Notes: generated from the sequence alone by a model not told the origin. DNA of 64,000 nt from Paenibacillus farraposensis (GCF_020736845.1 NZ_JAFFQR010000112.1:248001-312000); one strand, 5' to 3'. Positions 9,136-19,042 are shown, counted from the first letter of the stretch. Made by a program: numbers and translations.

Positions 9136-9936
9136 TTAAAAGAACAAACCTGCCAGGGCAACCAGTCCTCCGAGAATGGAACTAATGCTATTCACCCGAT
9201 CATTACTCATCCAATGCCAGCCACGCACATAGACCGTCGCTTGTCCACAATGCGAGTCTACTTCAACTTCCCGTCCACAAACCGTACAGGAACGCATCCA
9301 CTGTATCGTCGCACCCAGATAGGAATCAGCAAAAGCCCCTGCGCTGCCAGAAACCCCTCCAATGAATGCCCATAGCCATAGCGGCAAGCCTGGCGTTCCG
9401 ATGGCATACCCAAATGCCCATGCGCCGATTCCGATCAATGCACCTCCAGCTAAGGCGGCTATTGTTCCCATTACAGATACGCCACCAGAGGTTCCGGGTG
9501 CCAGCACCTTCCCATTAAGCACTGAGCGTGGCGGCTTACGGCTCAGGCTGCCTAATTCTGTCGCCCACGTATCAGAGGTGACTGTTGCCATGACTCCAAC
9601 AAATGCCAGCTGCCAGGAGACATGGGGCCATAGCGCATACCCTAAGCATAGCAGCATCCCTATTCCTCCATTGGCCCAGACCTGGCCTGCATCCCGATTG
9701 CCTGTTTTGGCATACGATTTTTCCAGCTCTGCCTTGCTCTCCTTTTTGAACCTCGACAGAAGAGTTGATGTGATAAAGAATAGAAGCAAGGTGCCAAACC
9801 AGAACAGATTCCCCGCCCCATAATACACGGTTCCCATCACTACAGCTGCAACAAAGCCGGATAAGGTTAAGGATTTTTTATAAAAAGCAGCCCCCGCCAC
9901 CACAGCAGCGCAAAGCAACCCGATGATCCAATCCAT
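9136..9936 (-). CDS. DUF92 family membrane protein
   Basis: A 266-residue polytopic membrane protein of the DUF92 (TIGR00297) family, distantly related to plant prenyl-phosphate kinase VTE6. Family marks include KKSLTLSGFVAA near the N-terminus, the SDTWATELG motif, LAPGTSGGVSVMGT, and GAFADSYLGATIQ. A conserved cysteine pair CTVCGREVEVDSHCG near residue 220 may bind a metal. I start at ATG 9936 because GGGGGGA lies five bases upstream; the frame extends 13 codons further without a ribosome site. It stands alone. A lipid or isoprenoid phosphate role is inference. Confidence 0.9.
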   Translation of the reverse strand: MDWIIGLLCAAVVAGAAFYKKSLTLSGFVAAVVMGTVYYGAGNLFWFGTLLLFFITSTLLSRFKKESKAELEKSYAKTGNRDAGQVWANGGIGMLLCLGYALWPHVSWQLAFVGVMATVTSDTWATELGSLSRKPPRSVLNGKVLAPGTSGGVSVMGTIAALAGGALIGIGAWAFGYAIGTPGLPLWLWAFIGGVSGSAGAFADSYLGATIQWMRSCTVCGREVEVDSHCGQATVYVRGWHWMSNDRVNSISSILGGLVALAGLFF

Positions 9937-10149
9937 GAAATCCCCCCGTTCGCGAATCAAATCCCCATATTTCAATTCTTTATATTATTGTACAACGCTC
10001 CACGCTGATATAAAAACCGCGCCCCATGCTTGACACAGGACACGGCTCTTGTGGCCTTACAATTCATACCTACAGGAATCGCCTTTTACTGCCCGGTTAC
10101 AAAAAAAATCCGGTTTTAATCAATCTTCATTGATGTCATCACAGACGGT

Positions 10150-10773
10150 TTAGGCGATGGTACAGCTTCCCTGGCAATCATTTCCCCAAAACAGCTCGAA
10201 GCGATCCCCGCTCGTTATAGGACCGACACCTGCCGGAGTGCCTGTAAAAATGATATCTCCCTCACCTAGCCCATAATGGGCCGCTATGAATTCCACGATG
10301 TGCTGGATCGAAAAAATCATATCCCTGATATGACCGCGTTGCACTTCGTGTCCGTTTTTGAGCAAGGTAAAATCCTGCTGCTCCAGCATGTCCAAGCTCG
10401 TCAAGGGAAGAAAAGGCGTCACAGGAGCAGACGATTTGAAGCCCTTGGCTGCAGTCCAGGGATGGCCTTTTTTCTTAAGGGCACTTTGTACATCACGCAG
10501 GGTAAAATCAATGCCGAGTGCAAAAGCATTCAAACACGTATCCGCAGACATCCCCGGCTCGTAATTACGTCCAACAGATACAACCAGTTCAGTCTCAAAA
10601 TGAATATCACCTTTGCCCTGAGGAAGCTCCAGCGTAGCACCATCGAGCGGCACCACCGCATGAGAAGGCTTCATAAAAATCATCGGTTCCGCAGGAACAT
10701 CATTTCCCAATTCCTCTGCATGCAGCTTATAATTGCGTCCGACACAGTAAACATTACGAATTTCTACGCTCAT
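10150..10773 (-). CDS. Fumarylacetoacetate hydrolase (FAH) family protein
   Basis: A 207-residue single FAH domain, as in small hydrolases or decarboxylases that act on acylpyruvates, oxaloacetate or ring-fission products. Metal and active-site motifs are present: CVGRNYKLHAEELGN at the N-terminus, IHFETELVV (Glu ligands), FALGIDFTLRD, and GDIIFTGTPAGVG. The frame begins with two in-frame ATGs; GGCGGTG precedes the second, so I start at 10773. A glycerophosphodiesterase gene precedes it on the same strand with a 39-base gap, so they are probably co-transcribed. Substrate unknown; YisK/YcgM-type oxaloacetate or acylpyruvate chemistry is likely. Confidence 0.9.
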   Translation of the reverse strand: MSVEIRNVYCVGRNYKLHAEELGNDVPAEPMIFMKPSHAVVPLDGATLELPQGKGDIHFETELVVSVGRNYEPGMSADTCLNAFALGIDFTLRDVQSALKKKGHPWTAAKGFKSSAPVTPFLPLTSLDMLEQQDFTLLKNGHEVQRGHIRDMIFSIQHIVEFIAAHYGLGEGDIIFTGTPAGVGPITSGDRFELFWGNDCQGSCTIA

Positions 10774-10812
10774 TATCACCGCCATCCTCTCGGCATATGT
10801 AGTCCATATGAT

Positions 10813-11589
10813 TTAACGAAAACGAATAAGTTTACGTATATAGTGCCACATGCGGCGCTTGGAAAGCAAAAAAGCCTGCTCCCAGCGATCCGGCCAGTTC
10901 GTACAAATCATTAAGTCAGGGTGCAGCGCAGACAATCTCCGCATAATACGACAATCGTCCACCGTCCATGCCATGACCGTAATTCCGCGTCCAGTCAGGT
11001 CCCTCAATAGGTAACGATCCAAATGAGGATAGCCGATGGATAAAAAAGAGCATTGCAGCTTCTCCAGTTGCTTTGCCAGATCATCCGGGCGCGCATCGAT
11101 AATCAGGCCGGTGCGAATCTCAGGGTTCAGCTCTTTGGTACGGCGTAATGCGGAACGATCAAAGGAGGTCAATACCACCTCATTCTGCATCTCCCGCATC
11201 ATAATTTCACGTAGTACGGCTTTCTCCAGACCTGGATACATATCGCCCGTTGTTTTCAGCTCAATGTTGAGTGATACACGACCGTGGCACAGATCAAGCA
11301 CCTGTGCGAGAGTTGGAATTTTCTCTCCGAGGCATTCTGCGTTTTTCCAGCTGCCTGCATCAAGCTGTTGCAGCTCTTTCCAGTCCGAATCCTTTATCCG
11401 TCCCGTCCCATTCGTCGTTCGCTCCAGCGTAAAATCATGAATGACTACCGGAACACCATCCTTTGACACCTGTACATCCAGCTCAATCCAGTGGACAAAC
11501 GATTGCTCCAGTGCAAGCCTAAAAGCTGCCAGTGTGTTTTCGGGAGCAATTCCTGAAAAACCACGGTGAGCCACACACAAATGTTTCAT
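10813..11589 (-). CDS. Glycerophosphodiester phosphodiesterase
   Basis: A 258-residue GDPD TIM-barrel enzyme that hydrolyses glycerophosphodiesters to glycerol 3-phosphate and an alcohol. Catalytic residues are visible in AHRGFSGIAPENTLAAF (His-Arg and Glu), IELDVQVSKDG (Glu-Asp) and VVIHDFTLERTTNG (second His). No signal peptide, so it is the cytosolic UgpQ-like type. The start is ATG 11589, 10 bases after GGAGGT; an ATG six codons upstream overlaps that ribosome site. Upstream of the FAH gene in one unit. Confidence 0.9.
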   Translation of the reverse strand: MKHLCVAHRGFSGIAPENTLAAFRLALEQSFVHWIELDVQVSKDGVPVVIHDFTLERTTNGTGRIKDSDWKELQQLDAGSWKNAECLGEKIPTLAQVLDLCHGRVSLNIELKTTGDMYPGLEKAVLREIMMREMQNEVVLTSFDRSALRRTKELNPEIRTGLIIDARPDDLAKQLEKLQCSFLSIGYPHLDRYLLRDLTGRGITVMAWTVDDCRIMRRLSALHPDLMICTNWPDRWEQAFLLSKRRMWHYIRKLIRFR

Positions 11590-11669
11590 ACCCGTGATGA
11601 CCTCCATCCATTAAGGGGTTCGTCATACGACCGTTGCCGTCATTTCCCGTACCGAAAACTTTTGAGCTT

Positions 11670-13157
11670 TTAATGAGCGCTTACTGTCCCATTCACGCCT
11701 ATCGAAACATGTTTCGGGGACAGGGCTGCTACTCTCTGCAAAATGTTACTGGCCTCCGCACCCTGCAATGGGATCGGCTGACCCAGCTCCGCCCGGCACG
11801 GAATCAGCTTCATATCACAGGCTCCGTGCCGGGTACAAGTAGCCTGGAATATTGCTGTATCCCAAGTGGCTGGGACCGTTGATTTAGAAAAAATAAAATT
11901 GCCTGTGCTGTATGCGATCCATTTGCCTTTATATTGCTCCATGCCTTGAAGCACATGCGGATGCCCCCCTATTACAAGATCAGCCCCCGCATCAATAAAA
12001 GCGTGCGACAGCTCGGTTTGATGCGGCTCCAGGACAGCGGCGCGTTCCTTCCCCCAATGGGCAATAACAACCACCAGATCTGCTTGCATTCGTGCCTGGC
12101 GGATGGACTTCACGATAGCGGCCGAATCATACGCCCCTGCAACACCTGGCTGCTTGGCGCCTGCATTCCAGTTGGCCTCAGGGATGACACGTGTAGCGCC
12201 TAGCAGCGCAATTTTAATGCCTTTACGTTCAAAATAATGCGGTGCATATGCTTCTTGTGCATTACGTCCCGCTCCAGCGTGCGCTATCCCCTGTCCATCC
12301 AGATATTTCAGTGTATCCATCAATCCGCCTATACCCTGATCCAAAATATGATTGTTGGCCAAATTGACAGCATCTATCCCTGCCACTGCTAAAGCAGTTA
12401 ACGCTTTGGGAGAAGATTTGTACACGTACGTTTTATTTAACGCACCGACACCACCCGTTGTCACCGGTGTTTCCAGATTGGCAATCGTCAAATCGTCTTT
12501 ACGAAACAGGTTCCCGAGATATTGATATGGAAAATCGAATCCGTTTTTTTCCAACCGCTGCTCGACTTTACCGGAAAACTGCACATCCCCTGCAAAGTGG
12601 AGCGTAACTGTAGGTGACGTTTCACCGTTCGCCTTAGTTTTATCCATTTCTTCCGTTGTGCTTGGATCGGTAGACGGTTCGCTTCCCGAGGTATTCTTGC
12701 TTGCAGTGTCCCGCCAAGACTGCCCGCCTTTTCCATTGGATGAATCCGATGCTGGAGAATCACCTTCAGGGGCTTGGTTATCAAGTGATGCCTTGAAACG
12801 ATGATCTGGCTCTGTAACAGGATCAGCAGGTTGCCTTGTTCCAGCATCAGCAGCACGCTCATCCGGCTTGGTGCCTTCGTTCAGCTGATTATTTGCCAAG
12901 GCTGTGACATTCTTGCTCACCGAGGCCGAAGACCGCTCTTTTCCGGGAGATTCCGGTTGAACGTTTTGCTCTGATTGCAGAAGCTCCGCATTATCGGCAA
13001 GAGTGCTGCTATTGCTGCGTTCAAATATGTAATAATAACCGAAAAGACCTATGATCATAAGCAGCAGGACAAGATTCATCAGGATCCAAGCCTTGCCTAT
13101 TTTAGCTTTTCCCGCTTTCTTCCGACCTGCATTTTTCTGTGGTTTGGGAGGATGCAT
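11670..13157 (-). CDS. CapA family (metallophosphatase-fold) membrane-anchored protein
   Basis: A 495-residue protein with an N-terminal membrane anchor (about residues 24-42). A long low-complexity Ser/Asn/Pro/Glu linker (about 45-185) leads to an extracellular PGA_cap/CapA domain. That domain carries the calcineurin-like motifs FAGDVQFSG, NLETPV, NLANNHILDQG, AHWGKE and GGHPHVLQG, then SKSTVPATWDTAIF. CapA proteins take part in poly-gamma-glutamate capsule anchoring or release, but no capBC genes are nearby. Many free-standing CapA-like proteins have no proven role. Start ATG 13157 follows GAAGGAG. Monocistronic. Confidence 0.87.
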   Translation of the reverse strand: MHPPKPQKNAGRKKAGKAKIGKAWILMNLVLLLMIIGLFGYYYIFERSNSSTLADNAELLQSEQNVQPESPGKERSSASVSKNVTALANNQLNEGTKPDERAADAGTRQPADPVTEPDHRFKASLDNQAPEGDSPASDSSNGKGGQSWRDTASKNTSGSEPSTDPSTTEEMDKTKANGETSPTVTLHFAGDVQFSGKVEQRLEKNGFDFPYQYLGNLFRKDDLTIANLETPVTTGGVGALNKTYVYKSSPKALTALAVAGIDAVNLANNHILDQGIGGLMDTLKYLDGQGIAHAGAGRNAQEAYAPHYFERKGIKIALLGATRVIPEANWNAGAKQPGVAGAYDSAAIVKSIRQARMQADLVVVIAHWGKERAAVLEPHQTELSHAFIDAGADLVIGGHPHVLQGMEQYKGKWIAYSTGNFIFSKSTVPATWDTAIFQATCTRHGACDMKLIPCRAELGQPIPLQGAEASNILQRVAALSPKHVSIGVNGTVSAH

Positions 13158-13291
13158 TTTTCACTCCTTCTATGCTATACCATCTGCATGACTTCCTTTT
13201 GCTGGTGATTGTTCACCTTCTTCATTATATATCAAATTTCAATATACATAGAACCCCTCGTCTAAAATACGAAGGGTTCATCATCAAACAT

Positions 13292-14737
13292 TTACACTTG
13301 TACACTGACCGCTTCCTGCTCTGCCGCTTGCACGGCTTTCGCAGCCCATTCCTTGGCCTGACGAATGCAATCCGGTAAGCCAATCGCATCATAACCAGCA
13401 CCCAGAACATACACTCCCGGCATGCCGGTACGCAGCTCTTCCCGCAAACTGGCTATAGCCTGCGGATGCCCTACCGGGTATTGCGGCATAGAATTGCGAA
13501 GACGTGTAATTTCCGTGAACAGCGGAGTTGCGGCAATTCCCATCATCTCTTTCAAATCCTGACGCACCAGCGCAATCAGATCATCATCCGCCAGCTCTAC
13601 GATTTCTTCGGCCCCTGCGCGTCCCACATAGCAGCGCAGCAGCACCTTATCATCCGGACTCGTATGCAGCCACTTGGCAGAAGTCCACGTGCATGCTGTC
13701 ACGCTGCGTCCCTCTTTGCGAGGAACCAGAAATCCGGAACCGTCAAACACGGTCTCAATATCCTTTTTGTCGAAAGCCATGACCACATTGGCCACGGATA
13801 CATATTTTACAGCTTCCAATGCAGCCACATTCACATGCTCTCGCAAGAGTGGTGCAGCAGCAAAATTCGGAGTCGTTACAAATAGATCATTCGCCTCCAG
13901 CGCCTCTCCGTTATCGAGCATAACACGGTATGCGCTCTCGTCACTTTCCGGGTTCTTTGTGAATCCGGTAACCGCGATTCCTGTCCGCAAATCACAGTCA
14001 TGCAAATCATTCAGCAGTGCATGCACCAAACTTTGCAGACCTTGACGGAAGGTTAAAAATACGCTTTTTTTCGTGCCCGTATGTGTTTCCGCCGGTTTTC
14101 GTCCAGTCATCATCCCATGAATGAGGCTTCCATATTGCTGCTCAATTTCAGCAAATTGCGGGAAGGTCGCCTGCAAACTTAGCGTCTTCATGTTGGCGGC
14201 GTAGATGCCAGCCAACAGCGGCTCGGTCATATTCTCCAGCACTTCCTTGCCTAGCCGGCGCTCAATAAAATCACCCAACGACTCGTCACCTTGTTCGCGA
14301 CGGGGAGGAATTACAAAATCCATCATAGCCCGTAATTTCCCGCCCAAAGAGATCAATCCGCTTCGCAAAAATGGTGCCAGCTCCGTCGGAATGCCCAATA
14401 CCAGACCGGGAGGCATCGGATGAAGCTGTCCTTCATGCAAAATGTACGTCTTTTTGGCGTCAGGGTTCGTGCTGACCAGCTCATGATCCAGCTCCAGCTC
14501 TTTTGCCAAATCGATCATAGCCGTTTTACGAGCCAGAAAGGAATCTGGCCCCTTTTCAATCACAAACCCGTCTTTATGCAGTGTTTCAATTTTGCCACCC
14601 AGCACAGGAGCTTTCTCCACCAGCGTAATTTGTGGTGTGTAGCCAGCTTCCTTGTACATTTTCCGTGTGTAAAAAGCTGCACTCAGGCCAGTCAAACCGC
14701 CGCCTACAATCACAATCCTGCGTAATTTTTGCTTCAT
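13292..14737 (-). CDS. hemY: Coproporphyrinogen III oxidase (Gram-positive HemY/CgoX)
   Basis: FAD enzyme that oxidises coproporphyrinogen III to coproporphyrin III in the Gram-positive haem route. The N-terminal dinucleotide motif IVGGGLTGLSAAFYTRK and the nearby glutamate (TLVEKAP) bind FAD. A typical C-terminal FAD segment is VYVLGAGYDAIGLPDCIRQ. Length 481 residues, normal. Start ATG 14737 follows GAGGAAATA. It is the last gene of hemE-hemH-hemY, seven bases after hemH, the order seen in bacilli. Soluble, oxygen-dependent type. Confidence 0.95.
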   Translation of the reverse strand: MKQKLRRIVIVGGGLTGLSAAFYTRKMYKEAGYTPQITLVEKAPVLGGKIETLHKDGFVIEKGPDSFLARKTAMIDLAKELELDHELVSTNPDAKKTYILHEGQLHPMPPGLVLGIPTELAPFLRSGLISLGGKLRAMMDFVIPPRREQGDESLGDFIERRLGKEVLENMTEPLLAGIYAANMKTLSLQATFPQFAEIEQQYGSLIHGMMTGRKPAETHTGTKKSVFLTFRQGLQSLVHALLNDLHDCDLRTGIAVTGFTKNPESDESAYRVMLDNGEALEANDLFVTTPNFAAAPLLREHVNVAALEAVKYVSVANVVMAFDKKDIETVFDGSGFLVPRKEGRSVTACTWTSAKWLHTSPDDKVLLRCYVGRAGAEEIVELADDDLIALVRQDLKEMMGIAATPLFTEITRLRNSMPQYPVGHPQAIASLREELRTGMPGVYVLGAGYDAIGLPDCIRQAKEWAAKAVQAAEQEAVSVQV

Positions 14738-14744
14738 TATTTCC

Positions 14745-15686
14745 TCATCCCTTTTTCCACTGGTCTATGATGACATCACTAAGCGTCTCCATATACAGTG
14801 GATCACTGTTAAGCGAGTCGATGCGCTGAAAACGCATATCCAGTTCCTTCGCTAAAGCCTGTGCTTCAATATCAAGATCATACAGTACCTCTAAGTGATC
14901 GGATACAAAGCCAACTGGCGCAGCAAGCACATACTCTACCTGCTCTTCCTTGAGACTGTGCATGGTATCCAAAATGTCAGGTCCCAGCCATGGCTCTGCT
15001 GTACGACCGGCACTTTGCCACGTGAACTGCCAGTTGGTAATTCCCGCTTTGTCCGCAACAGCCTGCGAAGTAGCCATTAATTGGTCCACATAGGGATCGC
15101 CCATGGCCAAAATCCGTTCAGGCAAGCTGTGTGCGCTAAACAGTACACGAACCTCGTCCCGCTTGGCCCCGACTTCTTCAAAAAGCGCAAGCTTTGCGTT
15201 CACACGCTCGGTGAGCGTCTTGATCAGCTTTGGATGAAGATGATAGCTCTCTACAAACGAGATGCTCAAACCCAGTTCCTGCGCCTTGGCCTGTGCACGC
15301 TTAATGTAAGTGCCTACGCTCATAACGGAATAATGCGGAGCCAGTATAACCCCCACCGCTGTACGAATGCCATCTTGCACCATCGCTTCCACACCGTCCT
15401 CAATAAACGGCTTGGCATGTTTGAGTCCCTGATAACAGACAAATTCAATGTCCGGGTTGCGATTTTCCCGATTTAATGTTGCTTGCAGGCTTTGAACCTG
15501 ACGATCCGTATTCTGTCGCAGTGGAAAAACACCGCCCGCAATCGCTTCATAACGGTCCCTTAATTCCTTTAGCTGCTCCGGCGAAGGGGCATGACCGCGA
15601 CGAATATGCGTATAATAGGCTTCCACTTGATCCAGACTCTCCGGCGTCCCGTAGGACATGACCAGTACACCCACTTTGGTTTTCAT
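14745..15686 (-). CDS. hemH: Coproporphyrin ferrochelatase
   Basis: Inserts Fe(II) into coproporphyrin III (CpfC activity in Gram-positives). 313 residues. Visible marks: VLVMSYGTPESLDQVEAYY at the N-terminus, the conserved histidine in LFSAHSLPER near residue 180, and FTWQSAGRTAEPWLGPDI with the catalytic region LAAPVGFVSDHLEVLYDLD near 260. The frame opens eight codons earlier, but AAGAGGTG sits about nine bases before ATG 15686, so I start there. Second gene of the hemEHY operon, 33 bases after hemE. Confidence 0.95.
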   Translation of the reverse strand: MKTKVGVLVMSYGTPESLDQVEAYYTHIRRGHAPSPEQLKELRDRYEAIAGGVFPLRQNTDRQVQSLQATLNRENRNPDIEFVCYQGLKHAKPFIEDGVEAMVQDGIRTAVGVILAPHYSVMSVGTYIKRAQAKAQELGLSISFVESYHLHPKLIKTLTERVNAKLALFEEVGAKRDEVRVLFSAHSLPERILAMGDPYVDQLMATSQAVADKAGITNWQFTWQSAGRTAEPWLGPDILDTMHSLKEEQVEYVLAAPVGFVSDHLEVLYDLDIEAQALAKELDMRFQRIDSLNSDPLYMETLSDVIIDQWKKG

Positions 15687-15719
15687 TAGCAGATTCACCT
15701 CTTGATTCATTCTAATGTA

Positions 15720-16766
15720 TTAGCTCTTGGTCAAAACAGAACGGGAATATTCATGTACATATTCGGTAAGCTCTCTTAACTTATCTAGTGATGCTTCAGG
15801 AAATAGACCATGCCCCAGATTAAAAATATATCCCGGCTTCAGCATTCCTTCATCTATAATGTTTTTGGCATACTGCTTGATGACATCTATTGGAGCGGTG
15901 AGCACATACGGGTCCAGGTTTCCCTGTACACCAAAACCATCCCCGAGACGGCGACGTCCTTCAGATATACTTACCCGCCAGTCCAGTCCAATAACATCCG
16001 CTTGTAGCCCGTTCAAGTACGGGAGCAGTTCACCGGAGCTTACACCCGGAAAATAAATTTTAGGGACATTCAGGTCGGACAACGCTTGGAAAATACGCTT
16101 GATGACTGGCAACACAAAAGTTTGGAAATCATAAGGTGAAAGTGCACCTACCCAGCTGTCAAACAATTGAAATGCTTTGCCGCCGTTGGCAATATGGGCA
16201 CGCACGTATGTAATCACCATCTCTCCCAGCTTATCCATCAGACGGTGCCAAAGTTCAGGCTCCCCATACATCATCGCCTTGGTGCGAATATATCCTTTGG
16301 AGGGTCTCCCTTCTATTAAATAGCTCGCAATTGTAAAAGGTGCTCCAGCGAATGTAATTAACGGTACGTTCAGCTCACGGTCCAGGATACGAATCGTTTC
16401 CAAAATATGTCCGAGATCACGTTCCACATCAATCGGGTGCAGCCTGTCTACATCTGCAGCTGACCGGATCGGATGATCAATCACCGGACCAATATTTTTG
16501 ACAATATCAAAGTCAACCCCGAGCGAAGCTACCGGGTTCATAATATCAGAATATAAAATAGCAGCGTCTACCCCGAGCTTGCGCACAGGCATCAAAGTCA
16601 CTTCTGCGGCCAACTCGGGCTGACGGCAAATTTCAAGCAATGTGTATTTTTCTTTAATTTTGCGATACTCAGGGTCATACCTTCCGGCCTGCCGCATGTA
16701 CCATACGGGAATATGATCCACGGCCTGCTGGCGGCAAGCGCGGATAAAGGTATCATTGTAGGTCAT
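15720..16766 (-). CDS. hemE: Uroporphyrinogen III decarboxylase
   Basis: Decarboxylates the four acetate side chains of uroporphyrinogen III to coproporphyrinogen III. 348 residues. The N-terminal signature PVWYMRQAGRYDPEYR holds the substrate-binding arginines; GLDWRVSISEGRRRLG and FNLGHGLFPEA near the C-terminus complete the family pattern. Start ATG 16766 follows TGGAGGCTGAAGTC. First gene of the hemE-hemH-hemY operon on the minus strand. A promoter must lie in 16767-16990, shared head-to-head with the MFS gene, but I could not assign it with confidence. Confidence 0.96.
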   Translation of the reverse strand: MTYNDTFIRACRQQAVDHIPVWYMRQAGRYDPEYRKIKEKYTLLEICRQPELAAEVTLMPVRKLGVDAAILYSDIMNPVASLGVDFDIVKNIGPVIDHPIRSAADVDRLHPIDVERDLGHILETIRILDRELNVPLITFAGAPFTIASYLIEGRPSKGYIRTKAMMYGEPELWHRLMDKLGEMVITYVRAHIANGGKAFQLFDSWVGALSPYDFQTFVLPVIKRIFQALSDLNVPKIYFPGVSSGELLPYLNGLQADVIGLDWRVSISEGRRRLGDGFGVQGNLDPYVLTAPIDVIKQYAKNIIDEGMLKPGYIFNLGHGLFPEASLDKLRELTEYVHEYSRSVLTKS

Positions 16767-16895
16767 GACTTCAGCCTCCAGTTCGAATCATAAATACTAT
16801 GTTTTATTATGCCCTTTTTCAAGGGCCGTAACAACCGCCGCTCTCGAACAAAACATGACAAACCGATGACATTTGGATAAAGTTTCAATGAAGTG

Positions 16896-16904
16896 TGCTA
16901 TACT
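16896..16904 (+). promoter_or_regulatory. Possible extended -10 promoter for the MFS gene
   Basis: TGCTATACT is an extended -10 (TG-N-TATACT). No good -35 is placed 17 bases upstream. It lies about 90 bases before the MFS start in the divergent region with hemE. Confidence 0.4.
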
Positions 16905-16996
16905 AAAGGAATGGCTTTTTAAGGCTCCGGGAAAATCTATACCAAACAAGCATTTTTACAACAGAATAAGAATGGCAGAAAGGAAGTGAGCTCACA

Positions 16997-18220
16997 TTGA
17001 AATCGTGGGAGACATGGAAAATCAATCTCATTGTGCTTTGGTTCGGCCAGTTTCTTGTCAACGCGGGTATTACAATGATCACTCCATTCCTCGCCCTGTA
17101 TCTGGCTCATGACCTTCAAGTAAAGGGAGAGCACGATATCGGTCTATGGGCCGGAGTTATTTTTGGCGCCAATTTTTTGACCTCATTTATATTCCAGCCT
17201 TTGTGGGGCAAGCTGGCTGATCGATATGGCCGCAAAGTCATGCTGCTCCGCTCGGGCTTTGGCATGGCGCTGGTCATCGGATGTATGGGTCTGGTCACCC
17301 ATCCATGGCAGCTGCTTGCACTTCGTCTGTTGAACGGTGTTATTTCGGGCTTTAATCCGGCCTCCATCTCCCTGGTATCGGGTACCACACCCAAGGAGCG
17401 AACAGGATTCGCTATGGGCATTATACAATCCGGTCAGATGGCCGGCACGATTCTCGGCCCGCTACTGGGTGGATTTTTGGCTGACCTGGTCGGGTTCAGA
17501 CCGATTTTTTACATTACAGGCGCTCTTGTTTTCCTTGCCTCTTTAATGGCAATGTTTCTGGTTAAGGAAAATTTCAGCAAGGAAGAAGCCGCACGAACTC
17601 CGCAAATTTCAGTGCTTGCCGGACTTAAAGAGCTAAGTCAAACGCCACAGCTTCCGGCTTTGTTCACCGTAACGTTCCTGCTTCAGTTTGCCATGATCAG
17701 CACGGTATCTCTGCTGCCCCTGTATGTGCAAAAACTGTATGGCACGGCTGAAGGAATTGCTCTGATTGCCGGTTTCGTGACAGCCATTACCGGCGTATCC
17801 AATATGGTAGCTGCACCGTTGCTGGGAAGATTGAGCGACAAGATCGGAGCACACAAAATTTTGACCATCTCACTGCTCGGAACGGCAGTCATGCTCATTC
17901 CGCAGGCTTTTGTCAATCAAGTTTGGCAACTTGTTAGTATCCGCTTTTTTATGGGTGTATTTATGGGCGGTTTGCTTCCAAGTGTAAATGCACTGATTCG
18001 CACGTATACACCGGAAGGTATGGAAAGCCGCGCATTCGGCTTTAACACCAGCTCACTGGCGCTCGGCAATATGCTGGGTGCTGTCGTTGGCGGAGTCCTG
18101 TCCGGATTTATCGGCATCGAAGGGCTGTTCATCATGTCAGGTGTTCTGCTGATTGTCAACATATTCTGGGTACGTATGAAACTTTCTAATCATAAGACAT
18201 CGCATGGTTTTTTCAGATAA
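16997..18220 (+). CDS. MFS drug-efflux transporter (DHA1 type)
   Basis: A 407-residue major-facilitator protein with 12 predicted helices. The loop 2-3 motif GKLADRYGRKVML (motif A) and the motif C-like segment AGTILGPLLGGFLADLVG in helix 5 mark a proton-driven exporter of the DHA1 family; the C-terminal half repeats motif A as GRLSDKIGAHKI. Start is TTG 16997, preceded by AAGGAAGTGAG. It is divergent from the haem operon. Substrate cannot be read from sequence. Confidence 0.9.
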   Translation: MKSWETWKINLIVLWFGQFLVNAGITMITPFLALYLAHDLQVKGEHDIGLWAGVIFGANFLTSFIFQPLWGKLADRYGRKVMLLRSGFGMALVIGCMGLVTHPWQLLALRLLNGVISGFNPASISLVSGTTPKERTGFAMGIIQSGQMAGTILGPLLGGFLADLVGFRPIFYITGALVFLASLMAMFLVKENFSKEEAARTPQISVLAGLKELSQTPQLPALFTVTFLLQFAMISTVSLLPLYVQKLYGTAEGIALIAGFVTAITGVSNMVAAPLLGRLSDKIGAHKILTISLLGTAVMLIPQAFVNQVWQLVSIRFFMGVFMGGLLPSVNALIRTYTPEGMESRAFGFNTSSLALGNMLGAVVGGVLSGFIGIEGLFIMSGVLLIVNIFWVRMKLSNHKTSHGFFR

Positions 18221-18257
18221 ATCACCTTCTGGTAGGGCTGGCATTCGGTAATAGACA

Positions 18258-18305
18258 AGAACCTCCGCTCCACTATTTATTCAGTGGACAAGGAGGTTCT
18301 TTTTA
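18258..18305. terminator. Terminator between MFS and O-methyltransferase genes
   Basis: Stem AGAACCTCC / GGAGGTTCT with an inner TCCACT/AGTGGA pairing and T5 after it on the plus strand. Convergent genes flank it. Confidence 0.85.
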
Positions 18306-18331
18306 TAGGGCTATGAAGCTTAGGCTGCGTG

Positions 18332-18976
18332 CTATTTTACTCTCGCCAGAGCTAGACCATCGTAAGCCGGCAAAAGCGTGCTGACCAGCCGCGGGTCTGT
18401 CGCTATCATTTCGTTAAAGCGTCTCATCGCCTGCACGGCAGGTCCGTTCTTGTCGGTATTCAGCGTCCGTCCGCGAAGAAAGCAATTGTCCCCGGCAATA
18501 ATGGCACCCGGCTTCGCTAGAGCAATCGCATATTCCAAATATACCGGGTAATTTTCCTTATCCGCATCGATGAAAAAAAAGTCAAAGGCGCGTCCTTCTT
18601 CCTGAAGCGCCTTCAGGCTGTCCACGGCAGGTCCAACGCGATATTCGACACGGTCACCGTAACCGTTGTCCTCCATATGCTTATGCGCAAGCAGCGCATA
18701 TGTTTTTTTTAGCTCCAATGACACAATTCGTCCCTCTGCTCCGAGTCCACGGGCCATACATAATCCGCTGTATCCGCCCAGTGCACCAATTTCCAATACC
18801 TGCTCGGCCCCGGATACCTCAATTAAAAAAGTAAGCAGTTTGCCATATGGATGGGCAACCGACACCTCCGGCATGCCTTCTGCAACAATGGCCGCCCTGA
18901 TGTTTCGCAACGCTTCATCTTCCTGTACCAGCTGGTCTACATAGTGTTCAGGTGTCATATTCGGTGTAATTTCCAC
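18332..18976 (-). CDS. Class I SAM-dependent O-methyltransferase (YrrM/CCoAOMT type)
   Basis: A 214-residue methyltransferase related to catechol and caffeoyl-CoA O-methyltransferases. SAM-binding motif I is LEIGALGGYSGLCMARGL near residue 62, followed by VSLELKK. The divalent-metal and catalytic region is FFIDADKENYPVYLE near 130 and AGDNCFLRG near 160. Start GTG 18976 has GGAGAG seven bases upstream; ATG 18958 is a weaker alternative. In bacilli a relative, TrmR, methylates tRNA wobble uridine, but this gene lacks the usual greA/yrrL neighbours, so the substrate remains open. Confidence 0.88.
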   Translation of the reverse strand: MEITPNMTPEHYVDQLVQEDEALRNIRAAIVAEGMPEVSVAHPYGKLLTFLIEVSGAEQVLEIGALGGYSGLCMARGLGAEGRIVSLELKKTYALLAHKHMEDNGYGDRVEYRVGPAVDSLKALQEEGRAFDFFFIDADKENYPVYLEYAIALAKPGAIIAGDNCFLRGRTLNTDKNGPAVQAMRRFNEMIATDPRLVSTLLPAYDGLALARVK

Positions 18977-19042
18977 GTTTCATCTCTCCTTCTTTGATTT
19001 CATCATAACGCAGGTTGGACGCTGGTGTCCTTCTTAAATGAT